The notes under the pieces: model-generated
Seen by the model: only the letters and a program-made list of their open reading frames with translations
What the model was told of the DNA's origin: nothing
Database searches by the model: none
From: Symbiodinium natans
Lineage: Eukaryota > Sar > Dinophyceae > Suessiales > Symbiodiniaceae
Length of the DNA: 64,000 nt
Assembly (NCBI GenBank): GCA_905221605.1
Contig: CAJNDS010001024.1
Span: forward strand, 78,501-142,500
Direction: 5' to 3'
In this document: piece after piece, positions 9,360 through 20,335 of the stretch
Numbering within the stretch: the first letter of the stretch is position 1
Layout: each line of letters starts with the position of its first letter
Program-made: the position numbers and the translations under genes

Positions 9360-12300
9360 AGGCCAGGACTCTCATTGCGGCGGGGAAATTCTCCCGCATT
9401 GCCTGTGGGCAATGCGTGGATAGACTAGGCACTCGTCCTGTCCACAAAAAATTCCACGCCCAGCCGGACAAAAAATCCCGCTGGTGGGAAGAGGCGCTTT
9501 GGGGCGAGCCTTGGAAAACGGGTGACCGGCCAGTCGGACAAATGAGTCGAAAACAGGATGGACCGAGTCCGAAGACCAATAAGACCGAGTCAGACAATAA
9601 AGCAGCACGATTCAGAAAACAAATGCAATGTGCGTCAGAGACGTCAACGGGAAAGCAGAAATGAGCTTGACAATCGAAAACCCTGAACCTGTATAAAGTC
9701 CTGAAAGCGTGAGTACCCCACTAAAACCTTGAAATCCTGTGCCCTGAAACCACTGTCAGCCTACATGACCCCCAACCTCATAGTCATAGGCCTTGGAATC
9801 ATTTGTGTCCGAAGCACAATCCCATGACTTCGAAACCCCCGCAACCTTCTTCAAAGGCACCAAACCCTAAACCCTAAAACCCGAACTCAAAACCCCACAG
9901 CACAAACCCCTGAACCCTAAACCTAGCACATCCGATTTCATAAGCTTTTAGGACTTCCAGGGTCTTCGCTGGGGGGCCCCAAACCCTAAAATCCCAGCAC
10001 ATCCAGGGGTTTTCTTGGGGAGGTCCTTTCCTCGTGTCCCAGGCGTGGCGCCAACAACCCTAGCATTTCTCCCTACCCCATTTGATCAAGACTACACCCG
10101 GCGGCTGCCGCGAAGCCATGCCTGCAGCTCCGCCACGTCATGCAGAGCTTTGGTCTCCCACCTTCGCAAGAACTTCGTGTTCACAAAACACATGTGGCTG
10201 TGGTTGCTGAGCGCGCAAGATTCATACAAGCTCATGGTTGTAAGCACGTCCAACAAGGAAGCATTGACATATGCATGCATCTCTTTAGTGTATTACAGTG
10301 GCGGCTTCTTTCTGCCTTTGACAATGGACCGGGCCACCTGTAAATTGCAGTTGTGAATGTTTGAGCAATTGCTGCGGTGCACTTCGCCGCACATGCATAA
10401 AAATCACATGTGGTCACTGTACCTGCGGTCCTTCTCCTTTTGGAAGAGGTACTGCGCTTCGGTGGCATCCTGGACCTCTCAGACGGACTTATTCTTAATG
10501 ACTAGAAACTGTCTTTTTATGGACCCGACGAGCTGTTTTCGTATTTAGGGGACATGTAAACACCAGACATAAAGCTTGTGCCGTTAGGATGGAGGCTTGG
10601 GTTGTGCTAGCTCTGCGCATCTACAAGCCTTGCTTAAGGGTGCTGGCTGTTCTTTGCAAGCCCCTCGCCCTCGACCTGAAGATTTGCGAGCCGTGGCCCC
10701 GGGCCTAAAAAGCCAAGGCTGCCTCAGACCGCTCTCATTCGACCACTCCCGAATTCCAATGCCGGGGCCCCGCACGGCTTGGCCCAACCTCGGTCTGACA
10801 TCGGTGTCGTTGAAAGCAGGTTAATTGAAACTCGCAAAATTGTCCAGTCATCTTGTGTTCACTCCACAGCCGCCAGAACCCCAAAAAGAGAGAAGCTCAA
10901 AGTTAGCAGATCTGCCGCCAGGCAGCTCCTGGCCCAGCTTGTGCGCGCAGCTCTTCACAAGCAGCGACCGGCCTTTGCAGCTGCAAGGCTTGGACTGCAA
11001 GGGCCGACTGCATAAGAGTTTTAGTACCTTAAGGGTAGTTTCATGGGCGCTTAATATGGTCCCAAACCTCTCATAAAGGCAGATCTTTGGGCTTTTTGCG
11101 GGTGTTGATGCCGTTATCTCTAACCCAACCATGGCGAGATTACTTACTTGGCCATTCAGAGATGCCCCCAAACGCGACCCAGGCCTTCATCATGTCGAAG
11201 GCCATGCTTTCGGAAGATCGCACGAGCCTGCATTCGGATCTCCTCTAAGTTGCTCAACCGTCCGAACATGGATAGAGGGGCCCAGGTATGTGCAGGAAGC
11301 AGCTTCCGTTCTGAACCTTGATCTGGCACATGAAGCCTTGTGAAATATCGATGTTGAGATGCTTTCCTTCCGCTCTCGGAGTTACCAAGGGTGTTTTGGT
11401 CTAGCGTACGCAGGCAGCGAAGAATCATGACAACACATGCCTCGCCAGAAGAGCGATGTGACTGTGTCTTGTGAAGCAGGGATGCCGTCAGCAGAGATGC
11501 AGAAAGTCAAGGCAGCTTGGCTTATGTCTGTACCCGACGGAACGTAGGGCACTGCAGGGCAGAAGTGTGTCTTAGACTTCGGACTGGTGTATAAGACTGA
11601 GCCATACTAAACAGAGGTTCCTTTCCCACCTTCAGTGCAAGTCTGAACTGAATCTCACAAGCGCCACATCTGATGGGCAATGGCCTTCTTAGCCTCATCG
11701 AGTGCCTGCGATCACAAAGTTGATCAGATCCGGATGTTCAACCGGGGAGTCGTCGGACCACTATGATATCCCATATATATATATATAATGATGTTGAAGC
11801 TGCAGCTTCTTCAAAGCATTCGCATGCACGACAACATGCAGTGTACCGGCTATGTGCCTGCACACGCCTCGATCCATGTTTCTTCTCAGCTCTTCCCTTC
11901 TGGGATCTGGGCCTAGCCCTAGGGCACTTACTAGCATGTTCCTTCATGCCCTGAAAGCTGAAGCTTATGCCCCCCTCACCCCCCTCCCCCCCCCCCCCCC
12001 CCTTGAAAAGAGAAGCGCGTGTGCTTTTTCCTCTGTAGATGACGGTGCATGGGCAGCGCTGCCTATCGGCAAGCCGAAGCTACGTCAGGTGAAATGGCTT
12101 CCAAACAGTGTGGTGCTGTCCAATGCAGTTTTGAGGACTGCATGTGGTCAGTTCTCTCCATCATGGCCCCCGTGGCTATCCCAGAATAGAAAGTGGCTGT
12201 AGGCTAGCAGGGCCCTGAAACGCGACCCGACTTCTTAACTCACATCATGCATGTCGCTGCATTTGAAGTGTCGGGGTCTCCAGGCAAACTCTAGTGGCGG

Positions 12301-12363
12301 TCAGAGATCCTCGAGTAGGTCTCGAGGCTGCCGCTCCCCGAGAAAGAACCTTGCAGCTGTGGG
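9360..12363. other. no gene recognised
   Basis: Degenerate CCCTAAA and CCCTGAA units are scattered at about 9680-9990. Small frames at 10015-10356 (plus), 10092-10280 (minus), 10825-11171 (both) and 11131-11428 (both) are of similar quality on opposite strands, so no coding strand can be assigned. A (TA)n run lies at 11773-11788 and a C-tract at 11985-12002. Confidence 0.4.
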
Positions 12364-12408
12364 GACCCTAAACCCTATAAACCCTAAACATCCCTAAACC
12401 CTAAAGGG
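12364..12408. repeat. telomere-type repeat (CCCTAAA)
   Basis: CCCTAAACCCTATAAACCCT followed by further CCCTAAA units. On the minus strand it supplies the TAG that ends the frame at 12401-12919. Confidence 0.85.
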
Positions 12409-12919
12409 TGAGCTGCGCATGCTTCGGAATGTGTTCGGCACCGACTGCCGGACTTTGAAACCCTCCCACGCAAAAGGACCATTCGTCTGAATCACTTAAC
12501 TCCACCATGCCACTTGAGACAAAATATTTTACTTCAAACATCCCCACTTTACAGACTCTGGGGCTGGGCACTCCAGGAAGACTCTGGAGACGGCCACCCA
12601 AGGGGACTTTCTGGGAATACATTTCATGGACACTGCAGGGACTCTCTGGGCATACTCTGTGCTTGGACACTCCAGGGAGTCCAGTAACTGGGGAGTCCAG
12701 AAACTTTCGGGATGCTGGGAGTTGGGCTCCAGGGCTCTCCAGAAACACGCTGGGGATACTCTGCGGTGGGAGACGGCTTATGGGCGAGGAGTAGACCGGG
12801 CGAGGTAAAAGGTTTAGGTTAAAGTCGAACACAACCCCACACCAAGCGTGGCGAACAATGCAGAACTCAGCACATGCATTGCAATCGTCTGTAGAAAACA
12901 GTTGATGGTCAGTGGCCAA
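12401..12919 (-). CDS. hypothetical protein with a Ser/Pro repeat region
   Basis: This is a 172-codon frame. Its C-terminal part (MFEVKYFVSSGMVELSDSDE, WSFCVGGFQSPAVGAEHIPK) is protein-like. The middle is a degenerate repeat built on LESPGAQLPASRKFLDSPVT and LPGVSKHRVCPESP, which mirrors a degenerate DNA repeat of CTCCAGGGAGTCC/ACTCTCTGGGCAT units at about 12555-12770. The frame's 5' portion overlaps the membrane-segment frame at 12814-13056. The stop is the TAG of a TTTAGGG unit. This may be an exon, or an artefact of the minisatellite. Confidence 0.3.
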   Translation of the reverse strand: MATDHQLFSTDDCNACAEFCIVRHAWCGVVFDFNLNLLPRPVYSSPISRLPPQSIPSVFLESPGAQLPASRKFLDSPVTGLPGVSKHRVCPESPCSVHEMYSQKVPLGGRLQSLPGVPSPRVCKVGMFEVKYFVSSGMVELSDSDEWSFCVGGFQSPAVGAEHIPKHAQLTL

Positions 12920-13056
12920 GCGAGGGCCAGCGTCAGCGCCGCGCCAGTCAGGAAGCCCAGCGAAGCCTTATTCGCGAGCTTCGGGGCATGGCGCATTGCA
13001 AGGAAACGGCTCCGCAAACGAACCGGATGAGAGCGCACGCTGGACATTACTGACAT
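12814..13056 (-). CDS. hypothetical protein with two membrane segments
   Basis: This 80-codon frame has a basic start (VRSHPVRLRSRFLAMRHAPK) and then two hydrophobic stretches, LGFLTGAALTLALAWPLTI and LQTIAMHVLSSALFATLGVG, separated by a few residues. That pattern suggests a hairpin of two transmembrane helices. No family is recognised. It overlaps the 5' part of the 12401-12919 frame, and only one of the two is likely to be coding over 12814-12919. It may be one exon of a larger membrane protein. Confidence 0.35.
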   Translation of the reverse strand: MSVMSSVRSHPVRLRSRFLAMRHAPKLANKASLGFLTGAALTLALAWPLTINCFLQTIAMHVLSSALFATLGVGLCSTLT

Positions 13057-14285
13057 GCTGGGACCCTTTTGCGTAAACAGGTCAGTAGCAGATCGTGAAG
13101 GCTTATATACTATCTTCAGAACCCGAGAGAAAGCTTCAGTTCAGAGCTGTTTGTTTCCGATTGGAAGCCCCGTTGTTTGGTGAACCCGCGCCGTAATGCT
13201 TTTGGGGGCCAGAATCTTTCGCATACATGTTTTGTGAGATTAAGTCGTCTTTTTGTTATTAAGGCTTCGTTGGGTATCTGGTGACGCTCGGCCAGCCCAA
13301 AGCATAATTAAAAACCACAAGGTGCTTTAAGGCAACAAATACCAAGTGTGTGCGTGTGTCAGAACCACATCATCACCGCAACGTCCATGCATATCAAATG
13401 CGAAATTGTGCGGTATCTGGCGAAATGGTTGCAAGGACTCGGCAATTCAAGCTGCCCATTGCTTCAAGAAGTGCTATGTGGAGCCAGGTGACAAGAACGC
13501 CCACGAGGAAAACATCAATTTCTGAGCGCTCAGCGCCCTCGACGTCCTAAGTGCGCACGCGAATGGTGGCGCGTGTTGAGAGGATCTTCGGCATGGGCTT
13601 GGGAGCTTGCGCATGCATCGGAGTGACAGGCATACCGCCGAAAGCTGCTTTCTCCAAGACGGAACATATCTCCTTGCTCTCTACATTTTTATTCCGAAAC
13701 CCTTCGGAAATTTCCGAAGCACCCTAGACCAGGGACCCAACATCCACTCCGAGAGCTGATCGTTGCTACAGGACTGGCAGGCCGGAACCCTGCCAGAACC
13801 TCCAAAGTGCGGCTTCCCTGTGCAGCTCAACCGGATTTTTTCTGCTCCAGGGGCCCGGGTTAGCAGCCACTTTGCCACAAAGATCATCAGGAGAGCAATG
13901 GTTGTCCTGCACCATGGAGGGGCCGCAACGCTGCTTTACTAGGGTTCTCTTGATGTAGCAAGCCTATACAGAGTCTACAGTATATACCTGAGGAACATGC
14001 AGCAGTGGGTCTCCATCCGTGTGGGGGAGAGGATCGCTTCCAAGCCAAGAAAGGAAGCCTACATTTCAGTAAAGAAACCAGAAGACTAATTACCTCCGCT
14101 TACCAATCGAAGTTGCTTTAAGTATAAACACGCTGATGAGCCAGGGAGCAATCCCATCTCGACATGGTTCAGCCACGCTTCCCGATATGGGCGGAGGTGC
14201 CTGTCACATTGGTGACCCGATCCGACCCCGTGGCCGCCACAACTCTCTGAGTGCAGCCAGAGTGCGTGAACAGAACCTAAGCTGA
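13057..14285. other. no gene recognised
   Basis: Short frames on both strands carry no motif. No tandem repeat or telomere-type run is seen. Confidence 0.4.
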
Positions 14286-14642
14286 TCAGCCAGGAACATG
14301 TGATGCATGCCGGTCCGAAAGCACACCCGAGCAGCTGCCTTCGGGCAGATTCTTCCTACAAATCAAGAAACAAAACCCGTCCAACAACATACATACAAAG
14401 TAAGGTAACAAGAAAGTCTTTGTCATCTCGTCAGGACATAACCATAGGCTTCCAGGCTTGGAATGGCGTGGGGGATCATGTCTTCCACAACTCGTGTAGC
14501 TAACGCATCGTGAAGGTTCCATGATCTCCACACATAACAAGTCTGGTCTAAACTTTAAATGGCTCTGAGGTTCCAGTGCAAACAGCAGCAGAATGGACGC
14601 GGCAGCCAATTGCGCAGCGGGATAGGCGCCGACCTCGAACAA
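14286..14642 (-). CDS. possible secreted or membrane protein fragment
   Basis: This 118-codon frame has a hydrophobic start (AYPAAQLAAASILLLFALEP) that could be a signal peptide or anchor. A second hydrophobic stretch lies near the end (TFLLPYFVCMLLDGFCFLI). No domain is recognised. The support is composition only. Confidence 0.2.
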   Translation of the reverse strand: MFEVGAYPAAQLAAASILLLFALEPQSHLKFRPDLLCVEIMEPSRCVSYTSCGRHDPPRHSKPGSLWLCPDEMTKTFLLPYFVCMLLDGFCFLICRKNLPEGSCSGVLSDRHASHVPG

Positions 14643-15647
14643 GCACTTGCTTGGGTTGAAGCAGCTGCGAGTTGCAAGAGGTTCAAGGCTTGAGTCTTGA
14701 GCATGACTTTAAGAAACCTTAGCCCTAATGGCTGGCTAAGGTCATGCTCCTAGACACAAGCACGCCCTGTCGTCTTGTGATATCTTGTGGTTAAGCGCCC
14801 TTCCCTCAGACTCAGAGCTGCTGCCACGATACCGGGAGCAGCACAGGCATCAGTCTCAGCATCATCCTCCGCACCTTGACATCTCTTGGGTGCTGGGTTG
14901 AACAATGGAGATGGATGGGCGTGGTTTTGCCCACGTTCCGGGGTGCTGCACGCATTTGTCGATCTCCGCTGGGCTTCATGATAATGTTCTGCTTGCATGT
15001 TGCATGATGGTACATGTATAGATGACAGAACTATTTGGGCCTAAGAGACAGCTTGGACTTTGCTTCGAGTTTGTGAGTCTTGCTGGGTTCATGGTGATGG
15101 AAGATGCCGGTGTCAACTCCCGATGCAGTCCGAGCACCATTCTCTCAATCTCAGCTGTCGAGCGGTCCGGGACATAGGCACCTCGAAGGTAGGCGACGTG
15201 TGGCGGCCTTCAGTTGCAGTGAAACTTTGAGTTTGTTCGCTTCCACAGATGGGCTGTCTCTAACAAGTTTCGTGAGTTGGATCAGGGCACAGCTCCTAAG
15301 AACCAGCCCTTCGAGTCTAGGGGTATCACTTTAGGGTGGGCCTCTATCATGTGTTGAGGAAAAGTATTGAAAAAACAGAAAGCAGGCAATGTCAAGACAA
15401 GATTGGATTTGCATTAGTCATTAATTTTGTCTGATGCTCCTTTCACACCGAAGGTGGAACGGAATTTGACGTCCTGATAGGTTGACCTGAAGCTGTGTCC
15501 CTCCATACCCCTTGAAAACTCAGAGAGTCCACCCTGTCCCGACTGATTGATTGCAGGCGGCGCTGGGGAGTGCTTCGAGACAGCGACATGAAACCAGCCT
15601 GCATCGGGAAACCCTTTTTTTTGGACCCGGAGCTCTATCAATCGGGA
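14643..15647. other. no gene recognised
   Basis: A near-palindrome occurs at about 14695-14750: TGAGCATGACTTTAAG ... GGCTAAGGTCATGCTCC, a possible hairpin with 9-10 bp arms (GAGCATGAC / GTCATGCTC). Otherwise only short unassigned frames. Confidence 0.4.
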
Positions 15648-15708
15648 AACCCTAAACCCTAAACCCTAAACCCTGAACCCTGAACCCTAAACCCTAAACC
15701 CTCAACCC
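15648..15708. repeat. telomere-type repeat (CCCTAAA)
   Basis: About eight units of CCCTAAA with CCCTGAA and CCCTCAA variants, in C-strand orientation. Confidence 0.9.
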
Positions 15709-16074
15709 ATGTCGCGAAAGCTACAGCTGCCCTGGACATGTGGGCTTCTTCAGGCATGCGCTTCGTGAGCTCTGGAATCCTGCCGGCTTTCCTTCCAGCG
15801 GGCTTATATATACCCCATTGTGTACGCTACATAGCAGGAATACACGTCAGTGGCGAAACTACGCATCAGGACACAGCAATCCCCAAGTAGACGCTAGAAT
15901 TTAGGCAAACAGCCAACATGTGTCAAACTGCCGGATTTGCTGCGAGCACGTTTTTGTAGCACTTTCACTGTTTCAACAGCTAATCACAAGGGAGACGCTA
16001 GAAACCAACCAACTGAGGAATCCGAATTCGATTAAACCCAAATTGCCGGCGGCGACATTTAGAAGCCTGCACAA

Positions 16075-16360
16075 AGCCGACTTCGACCGACCAAGAGATA
16101 CAATCTGGGGAGCGCCGTTCCGATGTGTGTGGCTTTGGGCTGAGTGGCCAGGGGGTAAGGCACTGCCAGCATGCAAAAGAGCACGTAGACGCCGTGTACT
16201 GAAGACGAGGCCGACTTCATCAGGAGATATACTCTGGGGATCTCTGCAGAATGCAGTTCCCCAATGTGGACGCCGATCCATAACAACGAGGCCGACTTCG
16301 ACACAGCAGGAGATATACTCTGGAGAATGCAGTTCCCCAATGTGGACGCCGATTAATGCG
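16075..16360. repeat. tandem duplication, three copies, about 82-bp period
   Basis: The best two units are 16206-16287 and 16288-16360. Each starts GAGGCCGACTTC, contains AGGAGATATACTCTGG, and ends AATGCAGTTCCCCAATGTGG plus ACGCCGAT. A diverged first unit starts at 16075 (AGCCGACTTCGACCGACCAA, GAGATACAATCTGGGG) and is 131 bp long. The open frames on both strands here (15920-16531 plus, 15973-16410 minus) follow from the repeat. Confidence 0.85.
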
Positions 16361-16833
16361 CAAATGAATCGAGCGATGCGAGATAAAGCGACTACAAGTA
16401 GGAACTGCAAGGGTCTTCACAGGCACTTATGGTTGAAGCAGCTTGCAATACTCCTTGCCATAGGCAGCTTTGACAGCTTTCAGCAAGTGCCCATGCCTGC
16501 TTGTACATGTTCTGAGAAAGATCCTGCATGATGTGCCTGCATGCGCCTGCACTGGCCTGATCGTTGACAGTCGTAAGTCGTAGGTCTTACGTGGAGCAGG
16601 GGGTCCAGCCTAGTCCGACAGCTGCGAAGCACGTCGAGATCAACCCGCCAAAGAATAAGACCTAGGCGCATTTCGGCACAAGGCTGGCCGGTTTCTAGCG
16701 TGCGAGCTGGATCCCTCCAGCTGGATGAGGCGAAGCAGGATCAAATGCCAGCATTTGGAGAGTGACAGCGAAGTTCATCATGCAATGCTCTTCCTGGCAA
16801 AACATCCAAGACGTGTCTAAGCACCTACAAAAT

Positions 16834-17103
16834 CTATACATGGGTGAATGGAAAAAGTTCATCACCGCCTGAGATTGCAGTGCTTCTCAACTGATTTTCG
16901 ACTGTTTGTTTCGCATTTTTAGGCGCATGCATTGCAAGCAGTACCAGCACAGCAAGACTAATGTGACGAATTGGCATCATCGGTGCCACATCTCGCAGAT
17001 GAGAGCTCATGAGATTCAGCATGGCATCGGCTGAACCCAAGCACTTGCGGTCAGGGGACCCTATTTGGAGGTACTTTCTTATTGATGAAGGAGTCCTGTC
17101 CAA
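16834..17103 (-). CDS. hypothetical protein exon
   Basis: This 89-codon frame reads RKCLGSADAMLNLMSSHLRD, then APMMPIRHISLAVLVLLAMH (a short hydrophobic stretch), then KNAKQTVENQLRSTAISGGD. Composition is protein-like, with no recognisable motif. The next frame downstream on the same strand begins just 5' of it at 17107, but the relationship is unclear. Confidence 0.3.
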   Translation of the reverse strand: MDRTPSSIRKYLQIGSPDRKCLGSADAMLNLMSSHLRDVAPMMPIRHISLAVLVLLAMHAPKNAKQTVENQLRSTAISGGDELFPFTHV

Positions 17104-17106
17104 CGG

Positions 17107-17370
17107 CTAAGGTACTCCAAGGGGGCCCGATTCTATTCGAACTTTCAGCCCCCATTTACGTTGCCTGCGAGGAGCCCCCATGATGATGCTGAAGCCTGTC
17201 GGCAACGCTGGCAGGAACACTTGCCTGAGATGACGACATGCAGTGTTTGCGGGTGCCGGTCCTTCGGCCCTGTTCCCTTCTGGCTCTGTAAGACTCAGTA
17301 ATATACAAAGGGCACTTGAAAGCAAACAGCCGAAGCAACACCAAATTGAGCTTCGTCTTGCCCAAGCCAC
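17107..17370 (-). CDS. possible signal-anchored protein fragment
   Basis: This 87-codon frame starts MAWARRSSIWCCFGCLLSSA, with LCILLSLTEP following. That gives a basic start plus hydrophobic core, resembling a signal peptide or anchor. The remainder (RQVFLPALPTGFSIIMGAPR) has no motif. An overlapping frame (17156-17365) is of similar quality. Confidence 0.22.
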   Translation of the reverse strand: MAWARRSSIWCCFGCLLSSALCILLSLTEPEGNRAEGPAPANTACRHLRQVFLPALPTGFSIIMGAPRRQRKWGLKVRIESGPLGVP

Positions 17371-17955
17371 GAGGGGTCTTCCGTAGCTGGAACAGCCACC
17401 AAGAACCTCACAGAAGGGCCAACCAGCCCAAGATACTCAGCAACCCCATTCATGGAAGCTGCACCAAATTCTCAAACAGGAACCCCTTTTTCCATCTGGG
17501 CTGGGACGGGATGCCGGGTAGAGTACTTCAGAAGCATGCCCGTCCACTCCCTTTGCAACCAATCCCATGTTCAAGGCTTGAGGCTTCATGCTGGACTGTG
17601 CCAAAGGAGCTTTCCCAGGTTTGCAGCAAAGCCAGGTAGGAAGCAGTTGCTGCCTTGGGTCGGGTCAGGCCCAGAGACAAATCAACTCTGAAAGCTGCGA
17701 TTTCGACTTCCTGGATCCCTCATCAACTCGGCAAGCCCAAAGTAAGCCAATGTGAGTCCAGGTTCCTGCCACCAGTGCAAGCTTCGGGTCTCGCACGCCC
17801 AGGCACAACATCCTGAGCGAAGCGAAAGCACATGGAAGTTGCTTCCGGGTTGTTACCACCTGCCCAGGAGCAGCCCTCGATCCTTGCAATCAGGCGAAGG
17901 AAGCCACAGCGCTATAATTAGACCGATCTTAACTTTGAGAGGCCTTGGGCATTGT
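17371..17955. other. no gene recognised
   Basis: Overlapping short frames on both strands; none carries a motif. No repeats are seen. Confidence 0.4.
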
Positions 17956-18245
17956 TCACCCGCTCAAGATAGCGATAGCGCCTCCTTGTCCAACGCTTTC
18001 GACATACGACCCTTCGTTGCGCGATGGTCCTCTAGCGTCTCGTATACACGCCTGCTCAGCCTCACAATAGTTTCGTGCCACGATACCACCATCAGAACTG
18101 TGACGTTGCATCCCAGGCTCAAGAGCATTGGCAACACAGTGGAGAGGACGCTGGCTGTCCACATTGATGATGCTAAGCCAGCAGAGGTCAGCAGGCATTG
18201 GAAAGGGGTCAAGCCAATGTCTGCCTGGCCAGGTCGCGTTCCCAA
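17956..18245 (-). CDS. probable exon, frame unresolved
   Basis: Two minus-strand frames are open. One (17964-18245) reads MWTASVLSTVLPMLLSLGCN, VTVLMVVSWHETIVRLSRRV and YETLEDHRATKGRMSKALDK, with codons favouring G or C in third position. The other (17956-18198) contains SSDGGIVARN and ESVGQGGAIAIL, which recalls the GG-type beta-helix repeats at 29-36 kb. A plus-strand frame (17752-18330) is also open. Coding sequence is likely here, but I cannot settle the frame. Confidence 0.3.
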
Positions 18246-18259
18246 AATTTGGAAGGGCA

Positions 18260-18336
18260 GGGGGGGGGGGGGGGGGGGGGGTCTAGGGATTTTGGTGAGC
18301 CATCATACCGTGTCATGTTGCAGGGATTGAAGGAGG

Positions 18337-18415
<79 letters not shown>
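18260..18415. repeat. poly-G tracts
   Basis: A 22-nt G run at 18260-18281 and a G run of about 75 nt at 18340-18415 with a single T. The Gly- and Pro-rich frames over it are not genes. The tract could form G-quadruplexes, and its true length may be misassembled. Confidence 0.95.
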
Positions 18416-18416
<1 letters not shown>

Positions 18417-18660
18417 GGCAGAGAATTGCAAGCAGTAAACCCGCATGCCTGGGACCAGGCCAGAATCAGCTGCACTCCCTCCAGCATGCTGGCCGCAGTC
18501 CTCGCTGTGGAGCACTCTGAAAGTCGAAAAGGAGCTCTCATGGCACTTATCACCTAATTTGAGGTCGTACTGCGCTATTCTTAAGGGCTTGCAGGTGGGC
18601 TATGACTACAGATACAGGATCATTGGGGTTACTATTTCATATACGAGTACCAGCTAAAGT

Positions 18661-19366
18661 GTGAAGTTCTGTGTCCATGAGGGGAGTAAAAATCACCGAG
18701 GACAAGGAGCATCTCCAACGGCTGTAAGACTTGCTCCGGATTTCAGATGGCAGAAGATTTTAAAATGCTGGCAGGGATCCGAGCCAACAGGCGCTAATCA
18801 GGGGGCTGCACTTTATGCTGGCTGCGCCGCTGTCTGCGCAGCAACCGGAAAGGCAGCAATCAAAGAGCACAACATCTCATGGGCTGCCGAGACACTCATT
18901 CTCGCGCGCGCTCGCCGTTTCTGCAGCAGCTGCAACTGCTATGAGACTCGCAGCGCTGAAAGCCTCCCACTGCCCGAAATGCTACCAGAGGCTTCAGCTC
19001 TGCCGGATGCAAGTTACAGGTGGGGCGGTGGACCTGAGAGTTTTCGACTTGACTCTCTTTGATGCTTGCGCATTGGGTGCAGGACCAATGCCTACGGCTT
19101 GGCTTCGGAAGGGAGAAGTTGAAGGAGGCTTCACAATTGGGATAGAGATAGCATGCCTACGTCTACTCAAACCCAGTGAAGCTCAGGATCACGCCATGAG
19201 CTGGTTGAGCAGGATGCTGCTGGTTGTCGTCTCCTCACCATCCTTCTTGCTGAAGCCTTCCCATCTAGGCTCCAAGGCTTGCAACTTGCAAATGGTGATC
19301 CCAAGACAGGCAAAGCTCCTCAGCAAAGGCGAACATGAGACCCTCAAACCGCCGGATCAAAACTAA
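18661..19366 (+). CDS. possible coding region, frame unresolved
   Basis: Two plus-strand frames overlap. One (18661-19062) reads ALYAGCAAVCAATGKAAIKE, HNISWAAETLILARARRF and LPEMLPEASALPDASYRWGG. The other (18815-19366) reads AVSAAAATAMRLAALKASHC and SRMLLVVVSSPSFLLKPS. Both are Ala-rich and protein-like. No domain is recognised. It is one of few places where the plus strand looks better than the minus. Confidence 0.25.
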
Positions 19367-19982
19367 GCTTGCCAGAAAAGCTCTCGTCATGGCTGAGCTC
19401 AGTGGCAGTAATGGTGCCCCGGGCCTCCCAAAAAAGCGAGGGTGAAGATGAGAAGCATTTTGGCCAGGAAGTACCCTAGCTGCACGGCAACAGTCGTCTG
19501 GCCTCAGGGCCGGCAGAAATTTCACAAGGTGGGCTTCATAGGCCTGCGAGTATCAGCCGGTATAAGCCTATATGAACCGATCATTTCTCAAGGCTCGCCG
19601 GCACATCGGCTTGTCGGCTGAATATCGGTGTGTTGGCTTACGGGCTTCTCGGCCGCAGCAGAATTACAAAACCAAGTTTGCGATCGCAGTGGTCTGTGGC
19701 TTCGCCTAGAGTTGGTCGAGCCTCGGGCTGTCATCGCTAAGAACTGCGACACATCTAGCAAGCGTTCAAGCATTAGTATGATTATTATTCGTATTGACCT
19801 TGTAGAATCGTAGAATTATCATGATTATTCTTCTTCTGATTGTTGTGATTTTATAGTTTTTTATCATTAACAGACAGGCCACCCACGCCGCACTTGGTGC
19901 AGGAAAGGCTTTGGCCATCAGCGGCAGCGTGGGTCGCAGAATTACACTCCAGGCAGCCGTCGCCAGCATAGCCTTCCTCAAT
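19367..19982. other. no gene recognised
   Basis: Short unassigned frames. An AT-rich patch with ATTATT motifs lies at about 19778-19870. Confidence 0.4.
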
Positions 19983-20335
19983 TCAGGGTTCAGGGCTGAG
20001 GGTTTATAGGGCTTATAGGGTTTATGGGGTTTATAACAGGGTTTATAGGGTTTATAGGGTTTATAGGGCTTATAGGGTTTATAGGGTTTGTAGGGCTTAT
20101 AGGGTTTATAGGGTTTATAGGGTTTACAGGGTTTATAGGGTTTATAGGGTTTACAGGGCTTATAGGGTTTATAGGGTTTATAGGGTTTACAGGGTTTATA
20201 GGGTTTATAGGGTTTGCAGGGTTTATAGGGTTTACAGGATTTATAGGGTTTACAGGGTTTACCGGGTTTATAGGGTTTATAGGGTTTATAAGGTTATAGG
20301 TTTACAGGGTTTACCGGGTTTATGGGGTTTAGGGT
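19983..20335 (+). repeat. 9-bp tandem array, TTTATAGGG / TTTACAGGG
   Basis: About 33 units of AGGGTTTAT with a mix of TTTATAGGG, TTTACAGGG and a few TTTGTAGGG or CTTATAGGG. It grades into canonical TTTAGGG at the right edge. It encodes an uninterrupted Gly-Phe-Ile/Thr repeat frame (20024-20299) because 9 bp keeps frame; this is a repeat product, not a gene. Confidence 0.95.

Noticed and set aside
18198-18557. Gly-rich and Pro-rich frames
   Set aside because: Produced by the poly-G tract at 18.34-18.42 kb.
20024-20299. A 91-codon plus-strand frame encoding GFIGFIGFTG-type repeats
   Set aside because: It is the translation of the 9-bp telomere-variant array; the unit length keeps the frame open.
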